A stretch of DNA of 64,000 bases, taken from the NCBI RefSeq assembly GCF_004762045.1, contig NZ_SJOM01000007.1:6264298-6328297 (forward strand), given 5' to 3'. Shown one piece after another: positions 33,895-42,026 of the stretch (its first letter is position 1; the number at the start of each line of letters is the position of its first letter). The notes under the pieces are model-generated. The model was not told the origin of the DNA and did no database searches. It saw only the letters and a list, made by a program, of their open reading frames with translations. The DNA comes from Mycobacterium sp. DL99 (GTDB taxonomy: Bacteria > Actinomycetota > Actinomycetes > Mycobacteriales > Mycobacteriaceae). Position numbers and translations under genes: made by a program.

Positions 33895-34299
33895 TCACTG
33901 CACTGCCAGCACCGGCCGGGAACCCAGCGGGGCCTGCAGGGCGACCTCCGCGGTGCCGCGCACCGCGAGGGCGATACACATGCGGCCGACGGACTCCGGT
34001 GGCGTTCCGCCGCGAAGCTCGATCGTGACCGTGTCGGCGGTCTCCTGCGTGACCAGGTGGACTCCGAAGCAATCCGGGGTACCGGCGGTGAAGTTGACCG
34101 ACAGGCGGTCCTGGTCGCGGCTGAAGGATTCGATCGAAGTCAGGTGGGGATCGACGATCGCGGGGTTGTCGGTGAACAGGGTGCGCGCGGGATCGGGCGG
34201 CACCTCAGGCACCGCGACCTGAGCCGGTTCGGCCGCCGCGGTGGGGCATCCGGCCAGCAGGAGTAAACCGGCGAGCGCGGCGGTTGCAACTACACGCAT
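33895..34299 (-). CDS. Putative lipoprotein, unknown function
   Basis: From ATG 34299 (MRVVATAALAGLLLLAGCPTAAAEP) the product has 134 residues, with a lipobox LLAGC at about residues 15-19. The mature part has two further cysteines (PDCFGVHLV, RMCIALAVRG) that may form a disulfide. No known domain was recognised. The start lies 26 bp from the divergent msrA, so they share a very short promoter region. Confidence 0.72.
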   Translation of the reverse strand: MRVVATAALAGLLLLAGCPTAAAEPAQVAVPEVPPDPARTLFTDNPAIVDPHLTSIESFSRDQDRLSVNFTAGTPDCFGVHLVTQETADTVTIELRGGTPPESVGRMCIALAVRGTAEVALQAPLGSRPVLAVQ

Positions 34300-34334
34300 G
34301 ACCACCACGGTAATCACGGAGCACAATGGGGCAC

Positions 34335-34850
34335 ATGGGCAACTATTCGACAGCGATCCTCGCGGGCGGCTGCTTCTGGGGCATGCAGGACCTCATCCGC
34401 AAGCAGCCCGGCGTGGTCTCCACCCGAGTGGGCTACACCGGCGGCCGCAACGACCATCCGACGTACCGCAATCATCCGGGCCACGCGGAGGCCGTCGAGA
34501 TCGTCTATGACCCGACGCAGACCGACTTCCGCGCACTGCTGGAGTTCTTCTTCCAGATCCACGATCCGTCCACCAAGGACCGGCAGGGCAATGACGCCGG
34601 CACCAGCTACCGGTCGGCGATCTTCTACCTCGATGACGAGCAGAAGCGCGTCGCGCTGGACACCATCGCCGATGTGGACGCGTCGGGACTGTGGCCGGGC
34701 AAGGTGGTCACCGAGGTGACCCCGGCGAGCGACTTCTGGGAGGCCGAGCCCGAGCACCAGGACTACCTGGTGCATTACCCGAACGGGTACACCTGCCACT
34801 TCCCGCGCGCGGGCTGGAAGCTGCCCAAGCGGCAGACCGCGAGCCAGTAG
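34335..34850 (+). CDS. msrA: Peptide methionine sulfoxide reductase A
   Basis: From ATG 34335 (MGNYSTAILAGGCFWG) the protein has 171 residues; this start aligns with that of M. tuberculosis MsrA, and an ATG 9 bp earlier is also possible. The catalytic GCFWG is at residues 11-15. Conserved segments are VGYTGG, YRNHPGHAEAVEI, FFQIHDPSTKDRQGNDAGTSYRS and NGYTCHFPRAGW, with the probable resolving Cys. It repairs oxidised methionine S-sulfoxide in proteins. It converges on the CYP138-like gene, as in M. tuberculosis. Confidence 0.95.
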   Translation: MGNYSTAILAGGCFWGMQDLIRKQPGVVSTRVGYTGGRNDHPTYRNHPGHAEAVEIVYDPTQTDFRALLEFFFQIHDPSTKDRQGNDAGTSYRSAIFYLDDEQKRVALDTIADVDASGLWPGKVVTEVTPASDFWEAEPEHQDYLVHYPNGYTCHFPRAGWKLPKRQTASQ

Positions 34851-34856
34851 GGCCGG

Positions 34857-36218
34857 TCAGGCCCCCAGCGGTGTGGCGCGACGGTGCACGACGATGCGCC
34901 CGCCCGCCGCGGGGGTGTAGGCCACGCCGCGGGAGTGCACCTTCTCTCCCGGCGCGGTGGTGGTCTCGATGACGAAGTGGCGCAGCACCGTTCGCAGCAC
35001 CACATCCATCTCTACGTTGGCGAACACCGCCCCGACGCAGCGCCGGGTGCCGCCGCCGTACGGCAGCCAACCCAGGCCCGGCCGGTTCCCGACGAATCGC
35101 TGCGGGTCGAACCGGTCCGGATCGGTGAACTCCTTTTCGGCCTCCTGGATCTGCGAGATGGCCACAATGATCGAGTGCCCACGCGGAATCTCCCACTCCC
35201 CCAGGCGGATTGACGGTGCGTAGACGTGACGGCCGGCAAAGTCGATGACCGTGCGGTTGCGTTGCACCTCCAGGATGGTGGCTTGACGGTATTCGTTGTT
35301 GTCGGAGGCAGCCTCGGCCACCAGTTCGGACAGCACCTGTGCATGACGGCTGATCCGCTCGAAGGCCCAGCCCAGGGTCGAGGCCGTGGTCTCGTGGCCT
35401 GCGGCCAGCAGGGTCAGCAGCTCGTCACCGATGTCCTTGCGGGACATGGCCGATCCGTCCTCGTACGTGCTGCGCAACAGCAGCGCCAGGATGTCGTCGC
35501 GCCGGTCGAAGTCGGGGTCGGCTTCGACCCGGTCGATCAGCCGGTCGATGACGGCGTCGTAGCGTCGACGGTACGAGGCGAGCCGGCCCCACGGGCTGAA
35601 CCGGCCGAATGTCCGGGCCGGGGTCGGCACCACCACCAGCCGCGAGCCCAGGGTGACCCAGGGCGGGATGATGCGGCGCAACTCGTCGAGTTGTTCACCA
35701 TCGGCGCCGAACACCGCGCGCAGGATCGCGTTGAGCGTGATCCGCATCATCGGTTCGAGCGTCTCGAACTGCTGCCCCTCGGGCCAGCTCGCCGTTTCCC
35801 GCAGCGTCTCCTCTTCGAAAATCCGCTCATAGTTCCTGATGCTCTTGCCGTGGAACGGCGGGGTGAGCAGCTTGCGACGGCGACGGTGATCGGTGCCGTC
35901 GAGGGCGAACACCGATCCGGAGCCGAGGATGCGGCTCAGGTTGGGCTGGATGTTGCCGACGTCGTCGGTGTTGGCGGCGAAGAGCTGCTTGGCCAGCTGG
36001 GCATCGGCGATCATCACGGTGGGACCGAAGATCGGGAGCTTGAGGCTGAACACGTCGCCCTGCCGGCGGGCGACCTGCTTGACCACCCAGCGTCTGGCCA
36101 GTGCGAAGCCGATGGCCTGCAACGGCTTCGGAACGCGCGCGGGTGGCGGTACCCGGCCCGGCGCGGCGCTCCCGGTCGGGTCTTCGGTGGTCTTCTCAGC
36201 AGCTACGAGCTCGGTCAT
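34857..36218 (-). CDS. cyp138: Cytochrome P450, CYP138-like
   Basis: From ATG 36218 (MTELVAAEKTTEDPTGSA) the protein has 453 residues. P450 landmarks are the I-helix AGHETTASTLGWAFER, the ExxR equivalent EVQRNRTV, and the haem-binding WLPYGGGTRRCVGAVFANVEM (Phe replaced by Leu at its start). GSGSVFALDGTDHRRRRKLLTPPFHGKS and DELRRIIPPWVTLGSRL strongly recall CYP138 of M. tuberculosis. The natural substrate is not known. The divergent TetR gene and the dense GGTACC palindromes between them point to dedicated repression. Confidence 0.9.
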   Translation of the reverse strand: MTELVAAEKTTEDPTGSAAPGRVPPPARVPKPLQAIGFALARRWVVKQVARRQGDVFSLKLPIFGPTVMIADAQLAKQLFAANTDDVGNIQPNLSRILGSGSVFALDGTDHRRRRKLLTPPFHGKSIRNYERIFEEETLRETASWPEGQQFETLEPMMRITLNAILRAVFGADGEQLDELRRIIPPWVTLGSRLVVVPTPARTFGRFSPWGRLASYRRRYDAVIDRLIDRVEADPDFDRRDDILALLLRSTYEDGSAMSRKDIGDELLTLLAAGHETTASTLGWAFERISRHAQVLSELVAEAASDNNEYRQATILEVQRNRTVIDFAGRHVYAPSIRLGEWEIPRGHSIIVAISQIQEAEKEFTDPDRFDPQRFVGNRPGLGWLPYGGGTRRCVGAVFANVEMDVVLRTVLRHFVIETTTAPGEKVHSRGVAYTPAAGGRIVVHRRATPLGA

Positions 36219-36236
36219 ACCATCTCCAGCAAGTAC

Positions 36237-36285
36237 TGGTACCGCGCGGTACCATCGGTTATGGGGTACGGTACCCCCAGGTACC
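36237..36285. promoter_or_regulatory. GGTACC palindrome cluster between cyp138 and its TetR gene
   Basis: TGGTACC-GCGC-GGTACCA (36237-36254) is a perfect 18-bp palindrome. GGGGTAC-G-GTACCCC (36263-36277) is a second inverted repeat, and a third GGTACC is at 36280-36285. All lie within the 92 bp between the divergent starts, as expected for a TetR operator with several binding units. Confidence 0.75.
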
Positions 36286-36310
36286 AGGCAACGCAAGGGG
36301 GTCAGCCACG

Positions 36311-36922
36311 ATGACCGCACTCAGCCATGCCGAATCTCCCGCCGACACCTACCGGCTGCGGCTGCTCGACGGGCTCGCCGCGGCGATCAACGACAAGGGC
36401 TATCGCGAGACGACGGTGGCCGACATCGTCCGCCACGCCCGTACCTCGAAGCGCACGTTCTACGACCAGTTCGGGACCAAGGAAGACGGCTTCCTCGAGC
36501 TGTTGCGCGCCAACAATGCCGTCCTCGTCGACGGCATCCAGGCCGCCGTCGACCCCGAGGCAACCTGGCCCGATCAGATCGGACAGGCCGTCGGCGCCTA
36601 TGTCGACCACATCGCATCCGCCCCGGCGATCACGCTGAGCTGGATCCGCGAACTGCCCGCGCTGGGCAGCAGGGCCCGCCCGCTGCAGCGCGAAGCCCTG
36701 CGGGATCTGACCGATCTGCTGATCGAACTGAGCGGCAGCGCCGGCTTCCGGCGCGCCGGACTGCCCCGGCTCACCGAGCCGATGGCCATCATCTTGCTGG
36801 GCGGCCTTCGCGAATTGACCGCGCTGATCGTCGAGGACGGCGGCGACATCCACGACATCTACGGTCCCGCGGTGGCCGCGTCGATGGCCATCCTGGGCGG
36901 GACAACCGTCAGCGCAGGATGA
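36311..36922 (+). CDS. TetR-family regulator divergent from cyp138
   Basis: The 203-residue protein starts at ATG 36311. Its HTH is in YRETTVADIVRHARTSKRTFYDQFGTKEDGFLELL (about residues 30-65, here quoted in part). The C-terminal ligand domain has no recognisable ligand motif. The divergent position and the GGTACC cluster suggest that it represses cyp138 and itself. Its 3' end overlaps the next, converging TetR gene by 14 bp. Confidence 0.88.
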   Translation: MTALSHAESPADTYRLRLLDGLAAAINDKGYRETTVADIVRHARTSKRTFYDQFGTKEDGFLELLRANNAVLVDGIQAAVDPEATWPDQIGQAVGAYVDHIASAPAITLSWIRELPALGSRARPLQREALRDLTDLLIELSGSAGFRRAGLPRLTEPMAIILLGGLRELTALIVEDGGDIHDIYGPAVAASMAILGGTTVSAG

Positions 36923-37478
36923 GCCGGGCCGACTTCTCCAGTCGCCGAGCGATATCCGGATATTTCTGATAGCCCATACCGGCGCGCACCAGCGCACCGG
37001 AGTACAACATCTCCAGCGATTCGATGACATCGGCGTCCACATCGGGCCCGAGCGCGGCGGCCAGCCGACCACGGATGTCGCCGCCGATGCGCTGTCGCAG
37101 CGCCTCGACATCCGGATCCTTACCGAGCAGCGCGTTGGTCACCGCCCCGGCGAACTCGGGTTCATCGGCCACCAGAGATGCGATGTGCTGCAACACCTCG
37201 ACCACCCGGGTAGCCGGGTCGGCCGACTCGTGAGCGGCCGGCGGCGCGGCCGAGAGCCGGCGCCAGAACACCTCGGCCACGAGGTGCTCCTTGGAGGAGA
37301 AGTAGGTGTAGGCCGTCGCCGCCCCGACCCCGGCCTCGGCAGCCACACGGCGCACGGTCAGCCCGGCGAATCCGTCCCGGATGATCAACTGCAACGCGGC
37401 CTGCCCCAGGCGTTCCACAGTGTCGGCCTGCCTGGCACTCAGGCGGCGACGCGTCGACTCCAGAGCGGCATCAGACAC
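36909..37478 (-). CDS. TetR-family regulator next to the GT4 cluster
   Basis: From GTG 37478 (VSDAALESTRRRLSARQAD) the protein has 189 residues; a start 27 bp earlier is possible. The HTH is GFAGLTVRRVAAEAGVGAATAYTYFSSKEHL. A palindromic site overlaps its own start (37473-37487) and matches a site at the promoter of the GT4 operon at 41341-41358. I infer that it controls itself, the divergent methyltransferase gene and that operon. Confidence 0.87.
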   Translation of the reverse strand: MSDAALESTRRRLSARQADTVERLGQAALQLIIRDGFAGLTVRRVAAEAGVGAATAYTYFSSKEHLVAEVFWRRLSAAPPAAHESADPATRVVEVLQHIASLVADEPEFAGAVTNALLGKDPDVEALRQRIGGDIRGRLAAALGPDVDADVIESLEMLYSGALVRAGMGYQKYPDIARRLEKSARLILR

Positions 37479-37487
37479 GTGTCCGGA
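37473..37487. promoter_or_regulatory. Candidate TetR operator, copy 1
   Basis: AGACACGTGTCCGGA contains the perfect 10-bp palindrome GACACGTGTC (37474-37483). It matches 12 of 15 bases of GGACATGTGTCCAGA in the GT4 promoter. It overlaps the TetR start codon and lies 46 bp before the divergent methyltransferase gene. Confidence 0.55.
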
Positions 37488-37532
37488 CGCTACTACAACA
37501 ACCATTCGCCAGCAACGGTAGGTTGTGCATTC

Positions 37533-38204
37533 ATGAGCACCGCTGACACCGCCCTGCCGCCCCGCGCCGAGCGCCTGTTCGCCCTCGCCGAGCAGGTCAC
37601 CGGCTTCATGCCGGCCGATGAGGGCCGCGCCCTCTATGACGCGGGCGTGCGTTACCTCGACGGCGGGATCGGGGTCGAGATCGGCACCTACTGCGGCAAG
37701 TCGACGGTGATGCTGGGCGCGGCCGCACAGGAGACGGACTCAGTGCTGTACACCGTCGACCATCACCACGGCTCGGAGGAGCATCAGGTCGGCTGGGAGT
37801 ACCACGACACCACCATGGTCGATCCGGTGACCGGACTGTTCGACACCCTGCCCACGATGCGCCACACGCTGGACGCCGCCGGCCTGGACGAGCATGTGGT
37901 GGCCGTGGTCGGAAAGTCACCCGTAGTGGCCCGCGGATGGCGAATGCCGTTGCGGCTGTTGTTCATCGACGGCGGCCATACCGAGGAGGCCGCGCAGCGG
38001 GACTTCGACGGCTGGGCCCGCTGGGTCGAGGTGGGCGGTGCGCTGATCATCCACGACGTGTTCCCCGATCCCGATGACGGCGGCCAGGCGCCGTTCCACA
38101 TCTACCAGCGCGCACTGGCGACCGGCGCCTTCGACGAGGTCGCCGCAATGGGTTCGATGCGGGTGCTCCAGCGGACCTCCGGCGAGCCGGGGCAGCTGGA
38201 CTAG
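37533..38204 (+). CDS. Class I SAM-dependent methyltransferase (CmcI/TylF-like fold)
   Basis: The 223-residue protein has the SAM motif GVEIGTYCGKSTVMLGAAAQ (about 50-69). It then has YTVDHHHGSEEHQVGW, and LFIDGGHTEEAAQRDFDGW, the metal-site-like DGGH segment of this group. The substrate is unknown. It is divergent from the TetR gene. Its stop codon TAG shares the tetranucleotide CTAG (38201-38204) with the stop of the converging barrel protein. Confidence 0.82.
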   Translation: MSTADTALPPRAERLFALAEQVTGFMPADEGRALYDAGVRYLDGGIGVEIGTYCGKSTVMLGAAAQETDSVLYTVDHHHGSEEHQVGWEYHDTTMVDPVTGLFDTLPTMRHTLDAAGLDEHVVAVVGKSPVVARGWRMPLRLLFIDGGHTEEAAQRDFDGWARWVEVGGALIIHDVFPDPDDGGQAPFHIYQRALATGAFDEVAAMGSMRVLQRTSGEPGQLD

Positions 38205-39283
38205 CGGTCGCCGGCGTTGCGGCCCGCCACACACTCGCAGTCGTACTCGCCCTCCAGGCCGCGCGGCAGTCCAACGCCTCGGAAGATGCCGCTGGCCGCG
38301 GTGGTCGACGACAGCGCGTCGGCGGCCAGGATCATGGCGGCGCCGGTCCAGGTGGTGCGTTCCTCGGGCCAGCGTTTGCCGTCGGCGAAAACCAGTCCGG
38401 TCCAATAGGATCCGTCGTCCTCGCGCAGGTGCTGCATGGCCGCGAACTGCTCGCGGGCCCGTCGGGTGTCACCGATCGCGTCCAGGGCCATCACCAGCTC
38501 ACAGGTCTCCGCGCCGGTAACCCAGGGCCGGTGGTCCACGCACCGGATGCCCAGCCCGGGCACCACGAAGTCGTTCCAACGGTCGTCGATCCGGGCTTGC
38601 GCGGCCGCCCCACTCAGGGCGCCGCCGAGCACGGGGTAGTACCACTCCATCGCGTGGGTGTCCTTGGCGGAGAACGCCTCCGGATGAGCGGCGATCGCGT
38701 GGCCGAGACGCCCGACAGCGACCTCCCATTCCGGCTGGGGGTCGTCGAGGTAGTCGGCGAGCGCAAGTCCGCACCGGATGCTGTGGTACACGCTGGCGCA
38801 GCCGGTCAGCAGCGCCTCTTCAACCGGGCCGGACGGGCTTGCTGCCCAGTAGATCTCACCGCCGGCGGCCTGCAGGCCCAGTACGAAGTCGAGAGCCTGG
38901 GTCACCACCGGCCACATCAACTCGGCGAAGGCCCGGTCCCCGGTGATCAGCACGTGGTGCCAGACGCCGGTGGCCACGTAGGCGCAGAAGTTGCTGTCAC
39001 TGTTGGCATCCTCGATGACACCGTTGCGCAGCTGGATCGGCCAGGACCCGTCGGCGCGCTGCACGGTGCGGCACCAGTCGAATGCCGCGCGGGCCGGTTC
39101 GATCAGCCCGGCCACGGTCAACGCCATGGCGTTTTCCACGTGATCCCACGGGTCGGTGTGGCCGCCGTCGAACCACGGCAACGCCCCCGAGGATTCCTGG
39201 GTCGCGGCAATCGATCGCGCTGTCTGCAGGCAGTCGTCCGGCGTCAAAACTCCGGGCACACCGGGGATCTCAGGCACTAGCAC
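38201..39283 (-). CDS. (alpha/alpha)6-barrel protein (prenyltransferase/squalene-oxidase-repeat annotated family)
   Basis: The 360-residue protein is made of repeated helical units with Trp/Gly-rich turns: SSGALPWFDGGHTDPWDHVENAMAL in part, RADGSWPIQLRNGVIEDAN, AMEWYYPVLGGALSG and LREDDGSYWTGLVFADGKRWPEERTTWTGAAMIL. This is the alpha/alpha-toroid pattern shared by terpene cyclases and many glycoside hydrolases. DGGHTDPWDHVE supplies acidic candidates for catalysis. Its place between two methyltransferases and a GT4 points to glycoconjugate metabolism rather than prenyl chemistry. It lies 9 bp after the methyltransferase gene in the same operon. Confidence 0.75.
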   Translation of the reverse strand: MLVPEIPGVPGVLTPDDCLQTARSIAATQESSGALPWFDGGHTDPWDHVENAMALTVAGLIEPARAAFDWCRTVQRADGSWPIQLRNGVIEDANSDSNFCAYVATGVWHHVLITGDRAFAELMWPVVTQALDFVLGLQAAGGEIYWAASPSGPVEEALLTGCASVYHSIRCGLALADYLDDPQPEWEVAVGRLGHAIAAHPEAFSAKDTHAMEWYYPVLGGALSGAAAQARIDDRWNDFVVPGLGIRCVDHRPWVTGAETCELVMALDAIGDTRRAREQFAAMQHLREDDGSYWTGLVFADGKRWPEERTTWTGAAMILAADALSSTTAASGIFRGVGLPRGLEGEYDCECVAGRNAGDR

Positions 39284-39292
39284 CGCCCGGGC

Positions 39293-40030
39293 CTACCCGT
39301 TCGTTTCCGGCGCGCGGAATTCTGGCTTGCGGAAGTAGAGCGCGACGCTCTTGCCGATCACCGGGTTCAGCAGCGACTCGGTGGTGCGGGTGAGCCAGGG
39401 CCGTCCCATCATGTCCCACACCAGCAGCTGGTGATAGGCCTTGACCGCGAAGTGGTCGTTCTTCTCGGTGCCGACAAGACATTTGAGCCACCAGTACGGC
39501 GAGTGCAGCGCATGCTCGTGGTGCGTATGCGTGAGCTTGAGCCCGTGCGCCAGTACCTTGTCGCGCAGCTCGTCGGCTTTGTAGATGCGGATGTGTCCGC
39601 CCTCGTTGGCGTGGTACTCGTCCGACAGCAGCCAGCACACCTTCTCCGGAAGCCAGCGCGGCACGGTGATGGCCAGCGCGCCACCGGGTTTGAGGACACG
39701 CACTAACTCGGCGATGGCCCGGTCGTCCTCCGGCACGTGCTCCAGGATCTCCGAGGCGATCACGCAGTCGAAGCTGGCGTCGGGATACGGAAGGTCGAGC
39801 GCGTCACCCTTGACGGCCTCGCCCTTGGCCGACAGCGGAACCTCGCCCGCTTCCCGCATGGCCTGCAGCATCGTGTCGACATCGTTGAGATCGGACGCAC
39901 TCTGGTCGAAGCCGACGACGTTCGCTCCGCGCCGGTAGGCCTCGAACGTGTGCCGGCCCGCGCCGCAGCCGACGTCGATCACCGTGGTGCCCGGTCCGAC
40001 ACCGAGACGGTCGAAATCGACGGTCAGCAT
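39293..40030 (-). CDS. Class I SAM-dependent methyltransferase
   Basis: The 245-residue protein has the SAM motifs TVIDVGCGAGRHTFEAYRRG, VVGFDQSASDL and GDALDLPYPDASFDCVIASEILEHVPED, followed by LKPGGALAITVPRW, a classic UbiE/COQ5-like order. The acceptor is unknown. Its start overlaps the end of the GT4 gene by 7 bp, so the two are translationally coupled. Confidence 0.9.
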   Translation of the reverse strand: MLTVDFDRLGVGPGTTVIDVGCGAGRHTFEAYRRGANVVGFDQSASDLNDVDTMLQAMREAGEVPLSAKGEAVKGDALDLPYPDASFDCVIASEILEHVPEDDRAIAELVRVLKPGGALAITVPRWLPEKVCWLLSDEYHANEGGHIRIYKADELRDKVLAHGLKLTHTHHEHALHSPYWWLKCLVGTEKNDHFAVKAYHQLLVWDMMGRPWLTRTTESLLNPVIGKSVALYFRKPEFRAPETNG

Positions 40031-41271
40031 GACGCCCCCTTCTTCCCTACCCGCTCACGGGCCATCTCGTACACCGATACCGTCTGCGCGGCAACCGATT
40101 CCCAACTGAACACGTCGAGCGCCCGCTGCCGCCCGGCGGCGCCGAGCTTGCGGCGCTCCGACGGGGAGTCGAGCAGTTCGCCGAGCACCGCGGTCAACTC
40201 GTCGACGTCGGCCGGGCGCACCAACCGGGCGCAGGCGCCGTCGTCACCGACCACCTCGGGCAGTGCTCCCGCGCGACTCGCCACGATCGGGGTGCCACTG
40301 GCCATGGCTTCCACGGCCGGCAGTGAGAACCCCTCGTACAGCGACGGGATGCACGCCACCTCGGCGGAGGCCAGCAGCGCGGCGAGTTCCTCGTCGCTCA
40401 GCCCGCTGGAGCTGTGCACGATATCGGAAATGCCAAGCTCGGCAATGAGTTTCTCGGTCGGCCCGTTCGGCTCGAGCTTGGACACCAACTGCACGTCGAG
40501 GTCACGTGCCACCCGCAGCCGGGCCACTGCATGGAGCAGATGGCTGACGCCCTTGAGCGGAACGTCGGCACTGGCGATCGCGATGATGCGTCCGCTCACC
40601 CGGTGCTCGGCGGGCTTGAACAGTTCGGTGTCCACGCCCAGCGGCACGATGTGCAGCTGATCCGGTGTCACCCCGAAGTCCTCGGCGATGTCGGCGGCCG
40701 AGGACGACGACACGGTGAGCAGCTCGGGGATCTTGCGAGCCACCTTCTTCTGCATCTCGGCGAACCCGTACCAGCGCCGCACCAGCGGCTTGCGCCACCA
40801 CTTGGCGGCGGCGATCTCGACCACCCGGTCGCGGGTGATCGGGTGGTGCACGGTGGCCACGACCGGCAGGCCGAGGCCGGCGATCTTCAGCAGCGCCGAG
40901 CCCAGGCTCTGGTTGTCGTGGACCACGTCGAACTCGTCGCGGCGGTCGGCCAGGATCCGGGCCACGCGCATCGTGAACGTCCGGGGCTCCGGGAAGCCGG
41001 CGCTCCACATCGTGGCCAGTTCCAGGGCGTCGATACCGTCGCGGATCTCGCTGGGCTTGGGCACGCGGAACGGGTCCGGCTCACGGTAGAGGTCCAGGCT
41101 CGGAACCTTGGTCAGCTTGACCCGCGGGTCCAGGCCTTCGGGATACGGCTGGCCGGAGAACACCTCGACGTCGTGGCCCAGTTCGGCGAGCCCGCGGCTC
41201 AGATAGCGCACGTAGACACCCTGACCACCGCAATGAGTCTTGCTCCGATAGGACAGCAACGCGATACGCAT
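40024..41271 (-). CDS. GT4 glycosyltransferase
   Basis: The 415-residue protein has a GT-B fold. The N-terminal domain starts MRIALLSYRSKTHCGGQGVYVRYLSRGLAELGHDVEVF (quoted in parts), with the glycine-rich loop GGQGVYV. The C-terminal domain has ADVPLKGVSHLLHAVARL and the E-x7-E nucleotide-sugar motif in PSLYEGFSLPAVEAMASGTPIVAS. It is the first gene of a three-gene operon behind a well-formed promoter and operator. Donor and acceptor are unknown. Confidence 0.9.
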   Translation of the reverse strand: MRIALLSYRSKTHCGGQGVYVRYLSRGLAELGHDVEVFSGQPYPEGLDPRVKLTKVPSLDLYREPDPFRVPKPSEIRDGIDALELATMWSAGFPEPRTFTMRVARILADRRDEFDVVHDNQSLGSALLKIAGLGLPVVATVHHPITRDRVVEIAAAKWWRKPLVRRWYGFAEMQKKVARKIPELLTVSSSSAADIAEDFGVTPDQLHIVPLGVDTELFKPAEHRVSGRIIAIASADVPLKGVSHLLHAVARLRVARDLDVQLVSKLEPNGPTEKLIAELGISDIVHSSSGLSDEELAALLASAEVACIPSLYEGFSLPAVEAMASGTPIVASRAGALPEVVGDDGACARLVRPADVDELTAVLGELLDSPSERRKLGAAGRQRALDVFSWESVAAQTVSVYEMARERVGKKGASC

Positions 41272-41340
41272 AATCAGATCACCCGACGGCCGGAATCGTG
41301 CTGAGCTGGGAATACACGCTCACGCGTCGACTCCGAACCC

Positions 41341-41386
41341 TCTGGACATGTGTCCAGACTATAGTTTGACCTGCTAGCCAACGCAA
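41341..41386 (-). promoter_or_regulatory. GT4 operon promoter with palindromic operator (copy 2)
   Basis: On the minus strand TTGCGT (41381-41386), a 17-bp spacer and TATAGT (41358-41363) make a near-ideal SigA-type promoter. Immediately downstream, over the expected start of transcription, lies the perfect inverted repeat TCTGGACA-TG-TGTCCAGA (41341-41358). A bound repressor would block initiation. Confidence 0.72.
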
Positions 41387-41401
41387 CGCGTCGGCCAGCG
41401 G

Positions 41402-41857
41402 CTAAGCCGGAGGGAAGCCCCCGGTGGCAACGGGACCCCAACGCACCGGCGTGATCCGGATCAGGCACTTGCCCTGATCCACCATCGCCTGCCGGTACTC
41501 ATCCCAATCGGGGTGTTCACCGGCGACCGCGCGGAAGTAATCGACCAGCGGCTCCACCGCGTCGGGCAGTCCGATCACCTCGGCGTCGCCGTCGACTTGC
41601 ACATACGCGCCGTTGAACTCCTCGGACAGCACCGTCACGCTGGCCCGGGGCGTGCGCCGGAGGTTGACGGCCTTCGCCCGTTGCGGATAGCTGGCGATCA
41701 CGATGCGACCCCGCTCGTCCACCCCGCCCGTCACCGGTGAGGTCTGCAGCGAGCCGTCGGCGCGGAACGTGGTGAGCACCATGTGATGTCTCGGGCGCAC
41801 GAAGTCCAGGAGTTCGTCGATACCCACGGTCTCGGCGGTCGCGTATTTCCGGGCCAT
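41402..41857 (-). CDS. PPOX-class F420-dependent oxidoreductase-like protein
   Basis: The 151-residue split-beta-barrel protein has MVLTTFRADGSLQTSPVTGG, VIASYPQRAKAVNLRRTPRASVTVL and VQVDGDAEVIGLPDAVEPLVDYF. It ends with KCLIRITPVRWGPVA, a pattern typical of the mycobacterial flavin/deazaflavin oxidoreductase A group that uses F420. The substrate is unknown. It is separated from the GT4 operon by that operon's promoter. Confidence 0.88.
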   Translation of the reverse strand: MARKYATAETVGIDELLDFVRPRHHMVLTTFRADGSLQTSPVTGGVDERGRIVIASYPQRAKAVNLRRTPRASVTVLSEEFNGAYVQVDGDAEVIGLPDAVEPLVDYFRAVAGEHPDWDEYRQAMVDQGKCLIRITPVRWGPVATGGFPPA

Positions 41858-41925
41858 GCCTCGACATTAGTAGCCGCAGGGCCGCCAATTTCGCTGTCTT
41901 CACCCAGATCCGGTCATTGAGTCGA

Positions 41926-41944
41926 TCAATTTCTGCCAGCGGAA
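41926..41944 (+). promoter_or_regulatory. Second copy of the 19-mer promoter motif
   Basis: TCAATTTCTGCCAGCGGAA differs by one base from 27242-27260. It lies 83 bp upstream of the 42027 small secreted-protein gene; the other copy lies 91 bp upstream of a similar gene. Only one TTTCTGCCA unit is present here. Confidence 0.45.
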
Positions 41945-42026
41945 CTAAAGCTTCTGAGCTGCCGGTTCTACCGGACATACCGCAGCATGTCGAAATGCCG
42001 CGAACCAGAACAGGACGGACGCTCCA

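Noticed and set aside
38201..39283. A true prenyltransferase
   Set aside because: Only the helical-repeat pattern supports this; I see no DxDD or prenyl diphosphate motif, and the neighbours are glycosyltransferase and methyltransferases. I describe it by fold instead.
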